This document shows, piece by piece, positions 10,379-19,626 of a stretch of 64,000 nt of DNA. The notes beneath the pieces are model-generated. The model had not been told where the DNA came from, ran no database searches, and worked only from the letters and a program-made list of their open reading frames with translations. The position numbers and the translations under genes were made by a program. The first letter of the stretch is position 1. Each line of letters starts with the position of its first letter. Location: IMG/VR virus record IMGVR_UViG_3300043446_003177, positions 108,233 to 172,232 of that record. One strand, 5' to 3'. This DNA comes from a virus.

Positions 10379-11386
10379 ATGTTTGAGTATTTTTATCACG
10401 AAATTTTTAGGCGAACCATTATAGGGTTTGGAACTTTATTTAATAATATAACAATTAAAAAAACTGATGATAATGGAAATGTGGTTTCTGAAACTAAAGT
10501 TCCTTTAGCTTATGGTCCCACCCAAAAGTTTCTGGCTAGATTAGAACAATCTCCCAATCTAAACAAACCAGTTCAAATAACACTCCCAAGAATGTCTTTT
10601 GAATTTGTTGGGTTGAATTATGATACTACTAGAAAATTAACTCAAACACAAACTTTTTTAACTTCTTTAGCTTCAGATAATACTCAACCAAGAAAAGCAT
10701 ATCTACCAGTTCCATATAACATGGACTTTGAGTTGAGTATAATGACTACATTGAATGATGATATGCTCCAAATTGTAGAGCAAATTTTACCATACTTTCA
10801 ACCATCATACAATTTAACAATTACTCTAGCTGGAGACATTGGAGAAAAAAGAGATATTCCGATTGTATTCAATAATATAACGATGCAAGATGATTATGAA
10901 GGAAATTTTGATACTAGAAGGGCATTAATTTATACGCTAAGATTTACGGCAAAAACATATCTATTTGGCCCTATCGCATCTGCAGGAATTTCAAACGAAA
11001 TTATCAAAAAAGTTTCTGTTGGATTTGTCGAGGGTGGAAAAACAACTTCACCAAGAAGAGACCTTACATATACAGTTGAACCTCAAGCTACAAAAAATTA
11101 TACTGGAAATGCAATTACCTTATTAACAGATAATGTTGAGCTAGAAACAAAGACATTCTCTGTTGCAGATGCTTCCAGTCTAATTAAAAATACGGTTATT
11201 ACAATAGATGATGAGACCATGAAGGTTTTATCAAAAACTGGAAATTCTATTACAGTAGAAAGAGGACTATATGATACCAAAATCACTGAGCATGTATCTG
11301 GAACGAATCTTTATACAATAACAGAATCTGATAATGCACTAATTGAATTTGGGGATGATTTTGGATTTAATGGATTATTCACATGA
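10379..11386 (+). CDS. gp15: Tail sheath stabilizer and completion protein gp15
   Basis: The N terminus (MFEYFYHEIFRRTIIGFGTLFNNITIKK in short segments) parallels T4 gp15, which starts MFGYFYNSSFRR and continues with the same LFxNIxIK pattern. Gp15 caps the tail at the head-proximal end and stabilises sheath and tube. The protein is 335 residues against 272 in T4. The extra sequence is largely a C-terminal module around residues 265-320 (IDDETMKVLSKTGNSITVERG) that also resembles a segment of the giant protein at 286-7713. It lies between gp14 and gp16, and its stop overlaps the first ATG upstream of gp16. Confidence 0.88.
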   Translation: MFEYFYHEIFRRTIIGFGTLFNNITIKKTDDNGNVVSETKVPLAYGPTQKFLARLEQSPNLNKPVQITLPRMSFEFVGLNYDTTRKLTQTQTFLTSLASDNTQPRKAYLPVPYNMDFELSIMTTLNDDMLQIVEQILPYFQPSYNLTITLAGDIGEKRDIPIVFNNITMQDDYEGNFDTRRALIYTLRFTAKTYLFGPIASAGISNEIIKKVSVGFVEGGKTTSPRRDLTYTVEPQATKNYTGNAITLLTDNVELETKTFSVADASSLIKNTVITIDDETMKVLSKTGNSITVERGLYDTKITEHVSGTNLYTITESDNALIEFGDDFGFNGLFT

Positions 11387-11391
11387 AACTA

Positions 11392-11820
11392 ATGAGCAAA
11401 AATTTTGATGAACTAAATGAGACGTTTAACGTCGAGAGTTCTATTGTCGAAACAGAAAAAGATGACTCCGCAATAAAACCTATTGAAGAAAATAGTAAAG
11501 TTGATGATATTCAAAAGGATTATGAATATACTAGAGGAAATTTATATTCTTTAATTGAAAAAGGACAAGAAGCTATAAATGGAATTTTAGAACTTGCTCA
11601 AGAAAGTGAAATGCCCAGAGCTTATGAAGTTGCTGGGCAATTAATAAAAAGTGTTGCTGATGCAACAGATAAATTAATGGACTTACAAAAGAAGTTAAAA
11701 GATATTGATGAAAGTAAATCCTCCAGAGGACCAACTACAGTAAATAATGCTCTTTTTGTAGGATCTACTGCGGATTTAGCAAAATTTTTAAAACAACAAT
11801 CGCAAAATGAAAACGTTTAA
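11392..11820 (+). CDS. gp16: Terminase small subunit gp16
   Basis: From MSKNFDELNETFNVE this is a 142-residue protein; an in-frame ATG at 11383 would add three residues (MKL) and overlap the gp15 stop. I prefer 11392 because cyanophage gp16 proteins usually begin MSKNFDELN. The conserved core (YEYTRGNLYSLIEKGQEAI, LAQESEMPRAYEVAGQLIK) is the helical oligomerisation region of T4 gp16. The small terminase regulates the gp17 motor and helps choose packaging start sites. In T4, genes 16 and 17 adjoin, but here four genes separate them. Confidence 0.88.
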   Translation: MSKNFDELNETFNVESSIVETEKDDSAIKPIEENSKVDDIQKDYEYTRGNLYSLIEKGQEAINGILELAQESEMPRAYEVAGQLIKSVADATDKLMDLQKKLKDIDESKSSRGPTTVNNALFVGSTADLAKFLKQQSQNENV

Positions 11821-11962
11821 AGAATTTCAAGAAGAGTGGAGCAATAAATATAAGAAGAGTATTAATTGCTCAAATCCTAAAGGATTTTCTCAACGCGCCC
11901 ATTGTGCCGGTAGAAAGAAAAGAGCAAAAGGTGAACAGACTAAATCAAAACCAGTTGAATAA
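11807..11962 (+). CDS. Small basic virion-type protein with MKTF N terminus
   Basis: This 51-residue protein starts inside the end of gp16 and its TAA overlaps the next start (TAATG). The N terminus, MKTFKEFQEEW, resembles the capsid-targeting peptides of T4 internal proteins (MKTYQEFIAE). The rest is basic with two cysteines (SINCSNPKGFSQRAHCAGRKK), a short motif also common in modular cyanophage virion proteins. A canonical gp21 cleavage site (L/I-x-E) is not obvious. A DNA-associated protein packaged in the head is plausible but is inference. Confidence 0.65.
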   Translation: MKTFKEFQEEWSNKYKKSINCSNPKGFSQRAHCAGRKKRAKGEQTKSKPVE

Positions 11963-13698
11963 TGCCCAAGATAAAGTCCCATAAAACAGTTGAACAAATT
12001 GCAAAGAAGCATCGCCTTGATGTTTCTTTCATACAGAAGCAACTTGATATGGGAGAACCCATTGAACATGAGCATACAAAAGATCATGAATTAGCGATGG
12101 ATATTGCTCTTCAACATCTTGATGAAATTCCAGATTATTATACTCGATTAAAAAAAATGGAGGCATCCGCCAAAAAAGAACATAAAAAATTTAAAGATGT
12201 TACTGAAGAGGGTCTTCGTGATTGGTTTGGAAAATCAAAATCAAAAGATGGAAAAGCGGGTTGGGTAAACGTTGTAACTGGCGGAACATGCGCTAGTGAT
12301 GAACCTGGAGAAGGAGTTCCAAAATGTGTCTCTTCTTCAAAAAGAGCGAGTATGACTCCAGCAGAAAGACGTTCTGCATCAAGAAGAAAAAAAGCGGCAG
12401 ATTCTGGACAACAAGAAAAATCTGGTGCTGCAAAACCAACCTATGTTTCTACAGATTCACCTAAAAAGAAAATGAAAGAAGAAATGGAAGTACAAGAAGA
12501 AAAAGATAAACCAAGTAAAGGTAGTGGTAAAAAAGATGCTTGCTATCATAAGGTAAAGGCAAGATATGATGTTTGGCCTAGTGCATATGCATCTGGTGCA
12601 TTGGTCAAATGTCGCAAAAAAGGTGCTGCAAATTGGGGTACAAAATCCGAAGCGGTAGAAGAAGAAAGATTTTGTCCATTATGCGATAAAAGGGAAAAAA
12701 GATCAGAATGTTCTTATGGGGAAGAAGCTTGGGATAAAGTATCAATTAAAGATCATGAATATTCTATGGCTAGATCAGAAATAAAGAACATTATTGATGC
12801 TGCTAAAAGACTTGAAAAGAAAGTAGCAAAAGGTGAAGGATCTCTGGAAGCTTGGGTACAATCAAAAATTACTAAGGCTGCAGACTACATTGATACTGCT
12901 GCAGATTATGTTGCAAGTGGAGAAATGGAAGAAGCATGTTGGACTGGATATAAGCAAGTGGGGATGAAAAAGAAAGGAAAAAAAATTGTTCCTAATTGTG
13001 TTCCAGCATCCGAAGAAAAACTAGTAGATAAAATTGTAAACGAAATTATTTCTGAAAAGCAAAATTCAAGTACAATTGAAGATGCAAATGGAAACAGTTT
13101 TGTTGAAGTAGTTAACTTGATTGAACCGGAACCAATCAAAGGATTTAAATCACAAATTGAAGAGGCAACACGTTTGCAGTCACAAACTGGAAATATAGTT
13201 GCAGTAACTATATCTTGGAGAGGAAAATATTATGCAATGCGTATGTTTTTCCCTCAGGCAAAAGTTCCATCAAGAAAAGAAATTAATGATGAGATTAAAA
13301 AAGTATATCCAAATTCTATAGTTGTTGCTCACTCAGTTTCCGAGTTTACTCCAGGACAACCCTTAATCCAAACTGGAGTTCAGGGTGGAAGTTACGGAAA
13401 TCCAGGTCCAAGCAAAAATTATGTAAAAACAATGGGTGAAGACTGGCAGTCAGTCAATCGCAAAGATAAAACTGATGGTCTCAGTCAAAAAGCTGTAAAT
13501 GCTTATCGTCGTGAGAATCCAGGTTCAAAACTTCAAACTGCAGTAACAGAAAAGAACCCAACAGGTAAAAGAGCATCTCGTCGCAAATCATTCTGCTCAA
13601 GGATGAGTGGTATGAAAAAAAGATTAACTTCCGCAAAAACTGCAAACGATCCAGATTCCAGAATCAACAAAGCCCTTCGTCGTTGGAACTGCAACTAA
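11962..13698 (+). CDS. Modular basic, cysteine-containing virion protein
   Basis: This 578-residue protein is a chain of short modules I recognise from cyanophage structural proteins. In order they are: an N-terminal block with HEHTKDHELAMDIALQHLDE (DUF5661-like); a GGTCASDEPGEGVPKCVSSS module; ACYHKVKARYDVWPSAYASG (DUF5872-like, Cys-bearing); a CPLC...C segment with a helical region near residues 240-315; a CWTGYKQVGMKKKGKK motif near 330; a WRGKYYAMRMFF module near 405-465; and a C-terminal FCSRMSGMKKRLTSAKT motif. It is strongly basic, with many lysines between modules. Its place between the terminase genes suggests a late head-associated product. Individual module functions are unknown. 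Confidence 0.75.
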   Translation: MPKIKSHKTVEQIAKKHRLDVSFIQKQLDMGEPIEHEHTKDHELAMDIALQHLDEIPDYYTRLKKMEASAKKEHKKFKDVTEEGLRDWFGKSKSKDGKAGWVNVVTGGTCASDEPGEGVPKCVSSSKRASMTPAERRSASRRKKAADSGQQEKSGAAKPTYVSTDSPKKKMKEEMEVQEEKDKPSKGSGKKDACYHKVKARYDVWPSAYASGALVKCRKKGAANWGTKSEAVEEERFCPLCDKREKRSECSYGEEAWDKVSIKDHEYSMARSEIKNIIDAAKRLEKKVAKGEGSLEAWVQSKITKAADYIDTAADYVASGEMEEACWTGYKQVGMKKKGKKIVPNCVPASEEKLVDKIVNEIISEKQNSSTIEDANGNSFVEVVNLIEPEPIKGFKSQIEEATRLQSQTGNIVAVTISWRGKYYAMRMFFPQAKVPSRKEINDEIKKVYPNSIVVAHSVSEFTPGQPLIQTGVQGGSYGNPGPSKNYVKTMGEDWQSVNRKDKTDGLSQKAVNAYRRENPGSKLQTAVTEKNPTGKRASRRKSFCSRMSGMKKRLTSAKTANDPDSRINKALRRWNCN

Positions 13699-14015
13699 TG
13701 AAATCATTCAATCAATTTCTATCAGAAGCTGTAAACATTGCCGGAGATTTTAACGGCAATCTATACATTAATAGTTCTGAAATGCAATCAGAACAGGTTA
13801 AAGAATCTTTTTTTGCTGATGTTGTATGGGAAGGGAGACTTTATCGCCTTGAAGTTGAAGGTAGCATGATGAATAAAACAGAACTAGCTGAACAACTTCA
13901 AGATCAATATCCAGGGGTAATTGTTCACAATATTTACCCACAACAACCATCAAGTTCATTAAAAATTAAAAATACGCAAAGATACCAACCAGAAAGATTG
14001 ACTTGGAGTGACTAA
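13698..14015 (+). CDS. Small protein with capsid-targeting-like N terminus
   Basis: I start at 13698, where TAATG overlaps the previous stop; an upstream in-frame ATG at 13683 lies inside the preceding gene. The 105-residue product begins MKSFNQFLSEA, close to the capsid-targeting peptide of T4 internal proteins (MKTYQEFIAEA), with a perfect gp21 consensus (L-S-E before A). The body has a module (VVWEGRLYRLEVEG, then LAEQLQDQYPGVIVHNIYP) that parallels the W-x-G-x-Y module in the preceding gene. Packaging into the prohead with removal of the first ten residues is the predicted fate. Confidence 0.72.
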   Translation: MKSFNQFLSEAVNIAGDFNGNLYINSSEMQSEQVKESFFADVVWEGRLYRLEVEGSMMNKTELAEQLQDQYPGVIVHNIYPQQPSSSLKIKNTQRYQPERLTWSD

Positions 14016-14017
14016 TT

Positions 14018-15349
14018 ATGGCTATTTGGAATAAAAATGATCAAGATTATCTAAATCAAGAACGATCTTTATTTGAAATTTTTGGTGTTGCAACTAGAGA
14101 CGGAAAAATTGTAGATAAATTTAACAGATTTCCAGTTGATGTTCTTCCAGCAAATGCAGATGCCTTTGGAAGAACTAGGGTATCAAATCCTCTCACACTT
14201 TTTGACTCTTCGCACAGATATAGAGACAATAATCTGTGGACAAATTTGATTGTAGGCACTGGTTCTACTGTTGGATTTGTGACTACACAGGGATTAATTA
14301 ATATTGGTATTGGAACTACTGCTGGTTGTTCTGTGATTAGAGAAACTACAAAGGTGTTTTCTTATCAACCAGGAAAGTCATTATTGATAATGAACACCTT
14401 TGTTCCTGAGACACCAAAAGCAAATCTAACACAAAGAGTTGGATATTTTGGTGCAGATAATGGTATCTACTTTGAGATTGCTGGAATTGGAAGCACTTCA
14501 ATCAGTTTTGTAGAAAGAAGTTTATCTATAGGAACAGAAACAAGAGTCCCACAAACAGAATGGAATATTGATAAATTAGATGGAACTGGTGTTTCTGGAA
14601 TTACTCTAGACCCATCTAAAGCACAAATTCTGTGGACTGATATTGAATGGTTAGGACTTGGAACCGTTAGAGTTGGATTTGTGATTGATGGTATATTCAT
14701 TCACTGCCATTCTTTCCATCACGCAAATAAAATTCAGTCAACATATATGACTACTGCGTGTTTGCCTTTGAGGTATGAGATTGCAAATACTGGAATAACC
14801 ACAAGTACAAGCACACTCAAACAAGTTTGTTCTACAGTGATTTCAGAAGGTGGTTATGAACTTCGTGGATTGCAACAAGGTGTGGGAACTACTATCACAT
14901 CTCCAGTAACTCTCGCAACAGCTGGAACCTATTATCCTATTATTTCATTAAGACTAAAAACATCCCCAAATAGATTAGATGCTATTGTAATTTTGACTGC
15001 TCTTTCCATTATGGGCATTACGAATAATGTTCATTATAACTGGAGAGTGCTTGCAAGTGCAGATACTACTGGTGGTGGAACTTGGGTCAGTGCTGGGGTT
15101 GATAGTTCCGTTGAATATAAGATTGATGGTGGAAGTGTGACTGGAGGTAGAATATTAGCAGAGGGATACAGTAGTGCATCTAATCAGGCAGTAACCGCAG
15201 TTGATATTCTCAAAGAAGCATTATTCAAATTCCAGTTAGAAAGAGATGGATTAACTGGAACTCCATATGAATTAACAGTTGTTGCTTCTGCTAGTTTAGC
15301 AAATGCTAGTATTCACGCTTCAATGGATTGGGAAGAAGTTAGTAGGTAA
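14018..15349 (+). CDS. Conserved virion structural protein
   Basis: This 443-residue protein is of a type seen in many cyanophage structural clusters. Recognisable blocks are AFGRTRVSNPLTLFDSSHRY near residue 49, a KVFSYQPGKSLLIMNTF strand pair, VPQTEWNIDKLDGTG, and IEWLGLGTVRVGFVIDGIFI followed by HCHSFHHANKIQSTYMTTA. The pattern is beta-rich with glycine turns, which suits a surface or fibre-like domain, and no enzyme motif is evident. It starts two bases after the previous stop and precedes gp17. Whether it sits on head or tail cannot be told from the sequence. Confidence 0.72.
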   Translation: MAIWNKNDQDYLNQERSLFEIFGVATRDGKIVDKFNRFPVDVLPANADAFGRTRVSNPLTLFDSSHRYRDNNLWTNLIVGTGSTVGFVTTQGLINIGIGTTAGCSVIRETTKVFSYQPGKSLLIMNTFVPETPKANLTQRVGYFGADNGIYFEIAGIGSTSISFVERSLSIGTETRVPQTEWNIDKLDGTGVSGITLDPSKAQILWTDIEWLGLGTVRVGFVIDGIFIHCHSFHHANKIQSTYMTTACLPLRYEIANTGITTSTSTLKQVCSTVISEGGYELRGLQQGVGTTITSPVTLATAGTYYPIISLRLKTSPNRLDAIVILTALSIMGITNNVHYNWRVLASADTTGGGTWVSAGVDSSVEYKIDGGSVTGGRILAEGYSSASNQAVTAVDILKEALFKFQLERDGLTGTPYELTVVASASLANASIHASMDWEEVSR

Positions 15350-15355
15350 ATTATT

Positions 15356-16999
15356 ATGAGTGAAGTCTATCTTGGTAATCCAAATCTTAAAAAAGCAAAT
15401 ACCCAAATTGAATTTACAGAAGATCAAATTATTGAATTCTTAAAATGTAAAGAAGATCCGGTTTACTTTGCAAAAAATTATGTAAAGATTGTAACTCTTG
15501 ATTATGGTCTACAACCATTTAAACCATATCATTTCCAAGAGAAGTTAATTAATAATTTCCATAAGAACAGATTTAATATCTGTAAGATGCCTCGACAGAC
15601 AGGTAAATCCACTACAGTAGTGTCTTTCCTGCTCCACTATGCCGTCTTTAACGATAATGTTAACATAGGTATCCTAGCAAACAAAGCAGCGACCGCACGG
15701 GAGCTCCTGGATAGGTTACAGACTGCATATGAAAACCTACCCAAGTGGATGCAGCAAGGAATTATAGCTTGGAACAGAGGATCTCTTGAACTTGAAAATG
15801 GGTCAAAAATATTAGCGGCATCCACCTCTGCTTCCACAGTTCGTGGTATGTCTTTTAATATTATTTTCTTGGACGAATTTGCATTCGTCCCAAATCATAT
15901 TGCCGACGATTTTTTTAGTTCGGTATATCCAACAATTTCTTCAGGTAAGTCCACAAAGGTTATAATCGTTTCAACTCCAAAGGGGATGAATCATTTTTAC
16001 CGAATGTGGCATGATGCTGAAAGGGGTAAAAATGAATATGTATTTACCGACGTTCACTGGAGCGAAGTTCCAGGAAGAGATGAAAAGTGGAAAGAGCAGA
16101 CAATTGCAAACACATCAGAACAGCAATTCAAAGTTGAGTTTGAATGTGAATTTTTAGGATCAGTAGATACTCTGATTGCGCCAAGCAAAATAAGAAATTT
16201 AGTATATGATCACCCAAGAAAAAGAAACGCAGGATTGGATGTTTATATAGATCCGCAAGAAAATCACGATTATATTATTACAGTTGATGTTGCAAGAGGA
16301 GTTGGAAGTGATTACTCAGCTTTTGTAGTTGTGGATATAACACAGTTTCCACATAAGGTAGTTGCAAAATACAGGAATAATGAAATCAAACCTATGCTAT
16401 TTCCGAGTATCATTCACGAAGTAGCAAAGAGTTATAATAATGCTTATATTTTATGCGAAGTTAATGATGTTGGAGATCAAGTTGCTAGTATTATCCAATA
16501 TGATTTGGAATATAATAATTTACTCATGTGTTCTATGAGAGGAAGAGCCGGTCAAATTGTCGGACAAGGATTTTCTGGAAAGAAAACTCAACTCGGAGTT
16601 AAGATGTCCAAGACTGTTAAAAAGGTTGGATGCCTTAATTTAAAGACAATGATTGAGGAAGATAAGTTACTCTTCAACGACTATGAAATTATAAGCGAAC
16701 TAACAACATTCATTCAAAAACATAATTCCTTTGAAGCGGAAGAAGGATGTAATGATGATTTGGCGATGTGCCTGGTCATTTATGCTTGGTTAGTTGCTCA
16801 AGATTATTTTAAAGAATTAACTGATCAAGACGTTAGAAAAAGATTATACGAGGAGCAAAAAAATCAAATAGAACAAGATATGTCTCCGTTTGGATTTATT
16901 ATTGATGGTACAGAAGCCGATAGTTTTATAGATGCTGATGGAGACAGATGGTTTGCTGACGAATATGGAGATAGATCTTACATGTGGGAATATAGGTAA
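15356..16999 (+). CDS. gp17: Terminase large subunit gp17, packaging ATPase/nuclease
   Basis: This 547-residue protein is the DNA-packaging motor and headful nuclease. The Walker A motif lies near residues 79-86 (RQTGKST) and the Walker B near 171 (IIFLDEFAFV), with the conserved LLAxK-type coupling segment replaced by ILANKAATAREL. The RNase H-like nuclease domain begins near 308 (TVDVARGVGSDYSAF) and its later acidic residues lie in NDDLAMC near 464. T4 gp17 is 610 residues, so this is a complete, slightly short version. It docks on the portal gp20 encoded downstream. The stop overlaps the next start. Confidence 0.97.
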   Translation: MSEVYLGNPNLKKANTQIEFTEDQIIEFLKCKEDPVYFAKNYVKIVTLDYGLQPFKPYHFQEKLINNFHKNRFNICKMPRQTGKSTTVVSFLLHYAVFNDNVNIGILANKAATARELLDRLQTAYENLPKWMQQGIIAWNRGSLELENGSKILAASTSASTVRGMSFNIIFLDEFAFVPNHIADDFFSSVYPTISSGKSTKVIIVSTPKGMNHFYRMWHDAERGKNEYVFTDVHWSEVPGRDEKWKEQTIANTSEQQFKVEFECEFLGSVDTLIAPSKIRNLVYDHPRKRNAGLDVYIDPQENHDYIITVDVARGVGSDYSAFVVVDITQFPHKVVAKYRNNEIKPMLFPSIIHEVAKSYNNAYILCEVNDVGDQVASIIQYDLEYNNLLMCSMRGRAGQIVGQGFSGKKTQLGVKMSKTVKKVGCLNLKTMIEEDKLLFNDYEIISELTTFIQKHNSFEAEEGCNDDLAMCLVIYAWLVAQDYFKELTDQDVRKRLYEEQKNQIEQDMSPFGFIIDGTEADSFIDADGDRWFADEYGDRSYMWEYR

Positions 17000-17229
17000 T
17001 GGAAATTGATAAGCAATTAAAGTTAGGACATTTATTATTGGCGGATAGAACTTGCAGATGTTGTGGAGAAGTTAAGAATTTGATCGATGGATTTTATAGG
17101 ACTCGTAAAAATAGAGGACCAGTAGCATCTTCGTATTCTTACGAATGTAAAGAATGTGCAATTAAAAGAATCATAAGAAGAAAATCTTTGCCAAAAAATA
17201 CTTCTAAATGGGAATATCCTGACTGGTAG
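16999..17229 (+). CDS. Small zinc-binding protein with two CxxC motifs
   Basis: This 76-residue protein has a CRCC pair near residue 19 and CKEC near residue 50, spaced like a zinc ribbon, followed by a basic tail (IKRIIRRKSLPKNTSKWEYPDW). The ATG overlaps the gp17 stop (TAATGG), so it is co-translated with the large terminase. Such CxxC ribbons often bind nucleic acid. I recognise the arrangement after gp17 in cyanophages but know no function. It lacks the H and N residues needed for an HNH nuclease. Confidence 0.7.
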   Translation: MEIDKQLKLGHLLLADRTCRCCGEVKNLIDGFYRTRKNRGPVASSYSYECKECAIKRIIRRKSLPKNTSKWEYPDW

Positions 17230-17269
17230 TCAGTTCACGTCATGTTTCCCCCATGAAAAGTAACTTTTT

Positions 17270-17277
17270 AATAAATA
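17270..17277 (+). promoter_or_regulatory. Late promoter box AATAAATA for gp18-gp19
   Basis: AATAAATA ends 34 bases before the sheath ATG in an 82-base intergenic gap. It fits the T4 late consensus and would drive the sheath and tube genes. Confidence 0.72.
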
Positions 17278-17311
17278 TTTTTTAGATAAACTGAGATTTA
17301 CGGAGAAAAAC

Positions 17312-19585
17312 ATGGCGACTCCTCAATTATCTCCCGGTGTACTTATTAGGGAAGTTGACCTAACAGTAGGAAGGGCTGATAACGTATTTGAGAATACGGG
17401 TGGTATTTGTGCTCCTTTTTCAAAAGGACCAGTTAATGAGGTAATTGATGTTACCAGTGAGCAAGAGTTATTAAATGTTTATGGAAAACCACTTTCAACA
17501 GACAGACAATATGAGTGGTGGTTAAGTGCGTCTTCTTTCTTAACCTATGGTGGAAAATTAAAAACGGTAAGAATTGACGGAGATAACTTAAAAAATGCTA
17601 TTGTAGGATCTTCATCATCAACTCCAGCAGTTAAGATTAGAAATTATGACGAATATAGCGAGAATTATTCTGAGGCAGACGCAGTAAGTTTCTTATATGC
17701 TGCGAAGAATCCAGGAACCTGGGCAAATGGACTAAAAATTTGCACAATTGATGCTTTTGCTGATCAAAGGGTTGCAATTTCAACATCAGATCCAGTTGGT
17801 TCTGGAATAACTGTAGGCACAGAAATCTTTAAAAATTTAACAGCAGTATCAATTCCAGGTACTGGATCAACTACAACTTTCACAGGAAAACTTAGAGGAA
17901 TTGTAGTTGGAATTAATTCCAGCACTACAGGAACTTCTACTGTAGACATTAAAATTTTATCTAGAGTATCAACTGCAGGAACCACTTCAGGAACAGAAAC
18001 TGCCATAGATTATGCTTCTGGAAGTTCTGTTGCAGCATTTAATCAGAATGATACTATTTCTTTCCAAAGACCTGGCGGAACAGTTTCATTAACTGGAATT
18101 GGAACTCAAGCAACAACAACTACAACATTAGGAGTAGTTCTTGACTGGTACAACGAGCAAACTTTAAATTTAACAAATAATACAATTTATTGGAAATCAC
18201 TTGCACCAAGACCAAAAACTACAAACTATTCTCTAGCAAGAGGTGGAAAAAATGATGAAATTCATTTAGTTGTTGTAGATGATACCGGAACTTTTACCGG
18301 AACAAAAGGAGCACTAGTTGAAAAGTTCGTAGGAATGTCGAAATCCTTAGATGCAATTTCTGAGGTTAATTCTCCATCCAAGAATTGGTATAAATCCTAT
18401 CTTGCTAACTTCTCATCGATACTTTACGCAGGAACTAATTTGTCCGGCGCTACTGGAGCGATAGCACCACAATTTACAACAGTAAATTCTGGAATATCAA
18501 CAACACCATCTACTCTCTCTGGAGGTGTATGGAATCAAGAAGCTCAAGGAATTTACTTCAACGTACTTGGTAACCAATCCTATACGTTGGGCGGAACAAC
18601 AGTAGAAGGAACATCCTCATATTGGGGTGGAGTTGATTATGCAGCATCCACACAACCTGGACAATTTGCCGCTTCTCTTTCCGGATTAAACTCAGGTTAT
18701 GCTCTGTTCGATAATGATGATGATAAGGTAGTTGATTTCCTCATTGGGGGTCCTGGATTACCTGATGAAACCGAATCACAAGCACACGCAATTAATCTGA
18801 TCACAATTGCAGCAAATAGAAAAGATTGCCTTGCAGTAATTTCTCCACACAGATCAAATGTTTTAGGTGCCGCTGGTCCACTTGGGTCAGCAACACAAAC
18901 TAATAATGTAAACAAATTCTTTAATGGAATTACGATTTCATCATCATATGGAGTCTTTGATAGTGGGTGGAAGTACACCTACGATAGATTTAACAATCAG
19001 TTTGTTTACATTCCATGCAATGCGGATACTGCAGGTTTGATGGTCAGAACATCACTCGACCAATATTCTTGGTATTCACCTGCTGGACAGCAAAGAGGTG
19101 TTCTAAACAATGCTATTAAACTAGCATACAACCCATCTAAAGCACAAAGAGACGCAATTTATCCAAATAGAATTAATCCTATCATTTCTTCTCCTGGAAC
19201 AGGAATTATTCTATTCGGTGATAAAACCGCCTTAACATATCAATCAGCATTTGATAGAATTAACGTTAGAAGACTTTTCATTACTCTAAAGAGAGCACTG
19301 AAGAGAGCTGCTGAGGCACAACTGTTTGAATTCAACGATTCAATCACAAGAGCAAACTTTGTAAATATCGTTGAGCCATATCTACGTGATGTTCAGGCAA
19401 AGAGAGGTGTTTATGACTTCCTTGTTGTTTGCGATGAATCAAATAACACACCAGACATTATTGATAACAATGAATTTAGAGCTGAAATTTATCTGAAGCC
19501 AGCGAAATCAATTAACTACGTTACACTCACGTTTGTTGCTACCCGCACTGGCGTTAGCTTTGACGAAGTAGTTGGAACAGTTTAA
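17312..19585 (+). CDS. gp18: Tail sheath protein gp18
   Basis: This 757-residue contractile sheath subunit begins with the diagnostic segment LSPGVLIREVDLT and GICAPFSKGPVNE. The C-terminal conserved domain is intact (RINVRRLFITLKRALKRAA, then RANFVNIVEPYLRDVQAKRG and a final strand YVTLTFVATRTGVSF), which forms the inter-subunit handshake in T4 gp18. It is longer than T4 gp18 (659), with extra threonine- and glycine-rich sequence around residues 150-290 that probably forms an outward-facing domain. A weak ribosome site, CGGAGA, lies at 17301. gp19 follows directly. Confidence 0.97.
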   Translation: MATPQLSPGVLIREVDLTVGRADNVFENTGGICAPFSKGPVNEVIDVTSEQELLNVYGKPLSTDRQYEWWLSASSFLTYGGKLKTVRIDGDNLKNAIVGSSSSTPAVKIRNYDEYSENYSEADAVSFLYAAKNPGTWANGLKICTIDAFADQRVAISTSDPVGSGITVGTEIFKNLTAVSIPGTGSTTTFTGKLRGIVVGINSSTTGTSTVDIKILSRVSTAGTTSGTETAIDYASGSSVAAFNQNDTISFQRPGGTVSLTGIGTQATTTTTLGVVLDWYNEQTLNLTNNTIYWKSLAPRPKTTNYSLARGGKNDEIHLVVVDDTGTFTGTKGALVEKFVGMSKSLDAISEVNSPSKNWYKSYLANFSSILYAGTNLSGATGAIAPQFTTVNSGISTTPSTLSGGVWNQEAQGIYFNVLGNQSYTLGGTTVEGTSSYWGGVDYAASTQPGQFAASLSGLNSGYALFDNDDDKVVDFLIGGPGLPDETESQAHAINLITIAANRKDCLAVISPHRSNVLGAAGPLGSATQTNNVNKFFNGITISSSYGVFDSGWKYTYDRFNNQFVYIPCNADTAGLMVRTSLDQYSWYSPAGQQRGVLNNAIKLAYNPSKAQRDAIYPNRINPIISSPGTGIILFGDKTALTYQSAFDRINVRRLFITLKRALKRAAEAQLFEFNDSITRANFVNIVEPYLRDVQAKRGVYDFLVVCDESNNTPDIIDNNEFRAEIYLKPAKSINYVTLTFVATRTGVSFDEVVGTV

Positions 19586-19626
19586 GTAAATTAATTGCTT
19601 AAGATTTAACAAAGGAGGAATTTAAA

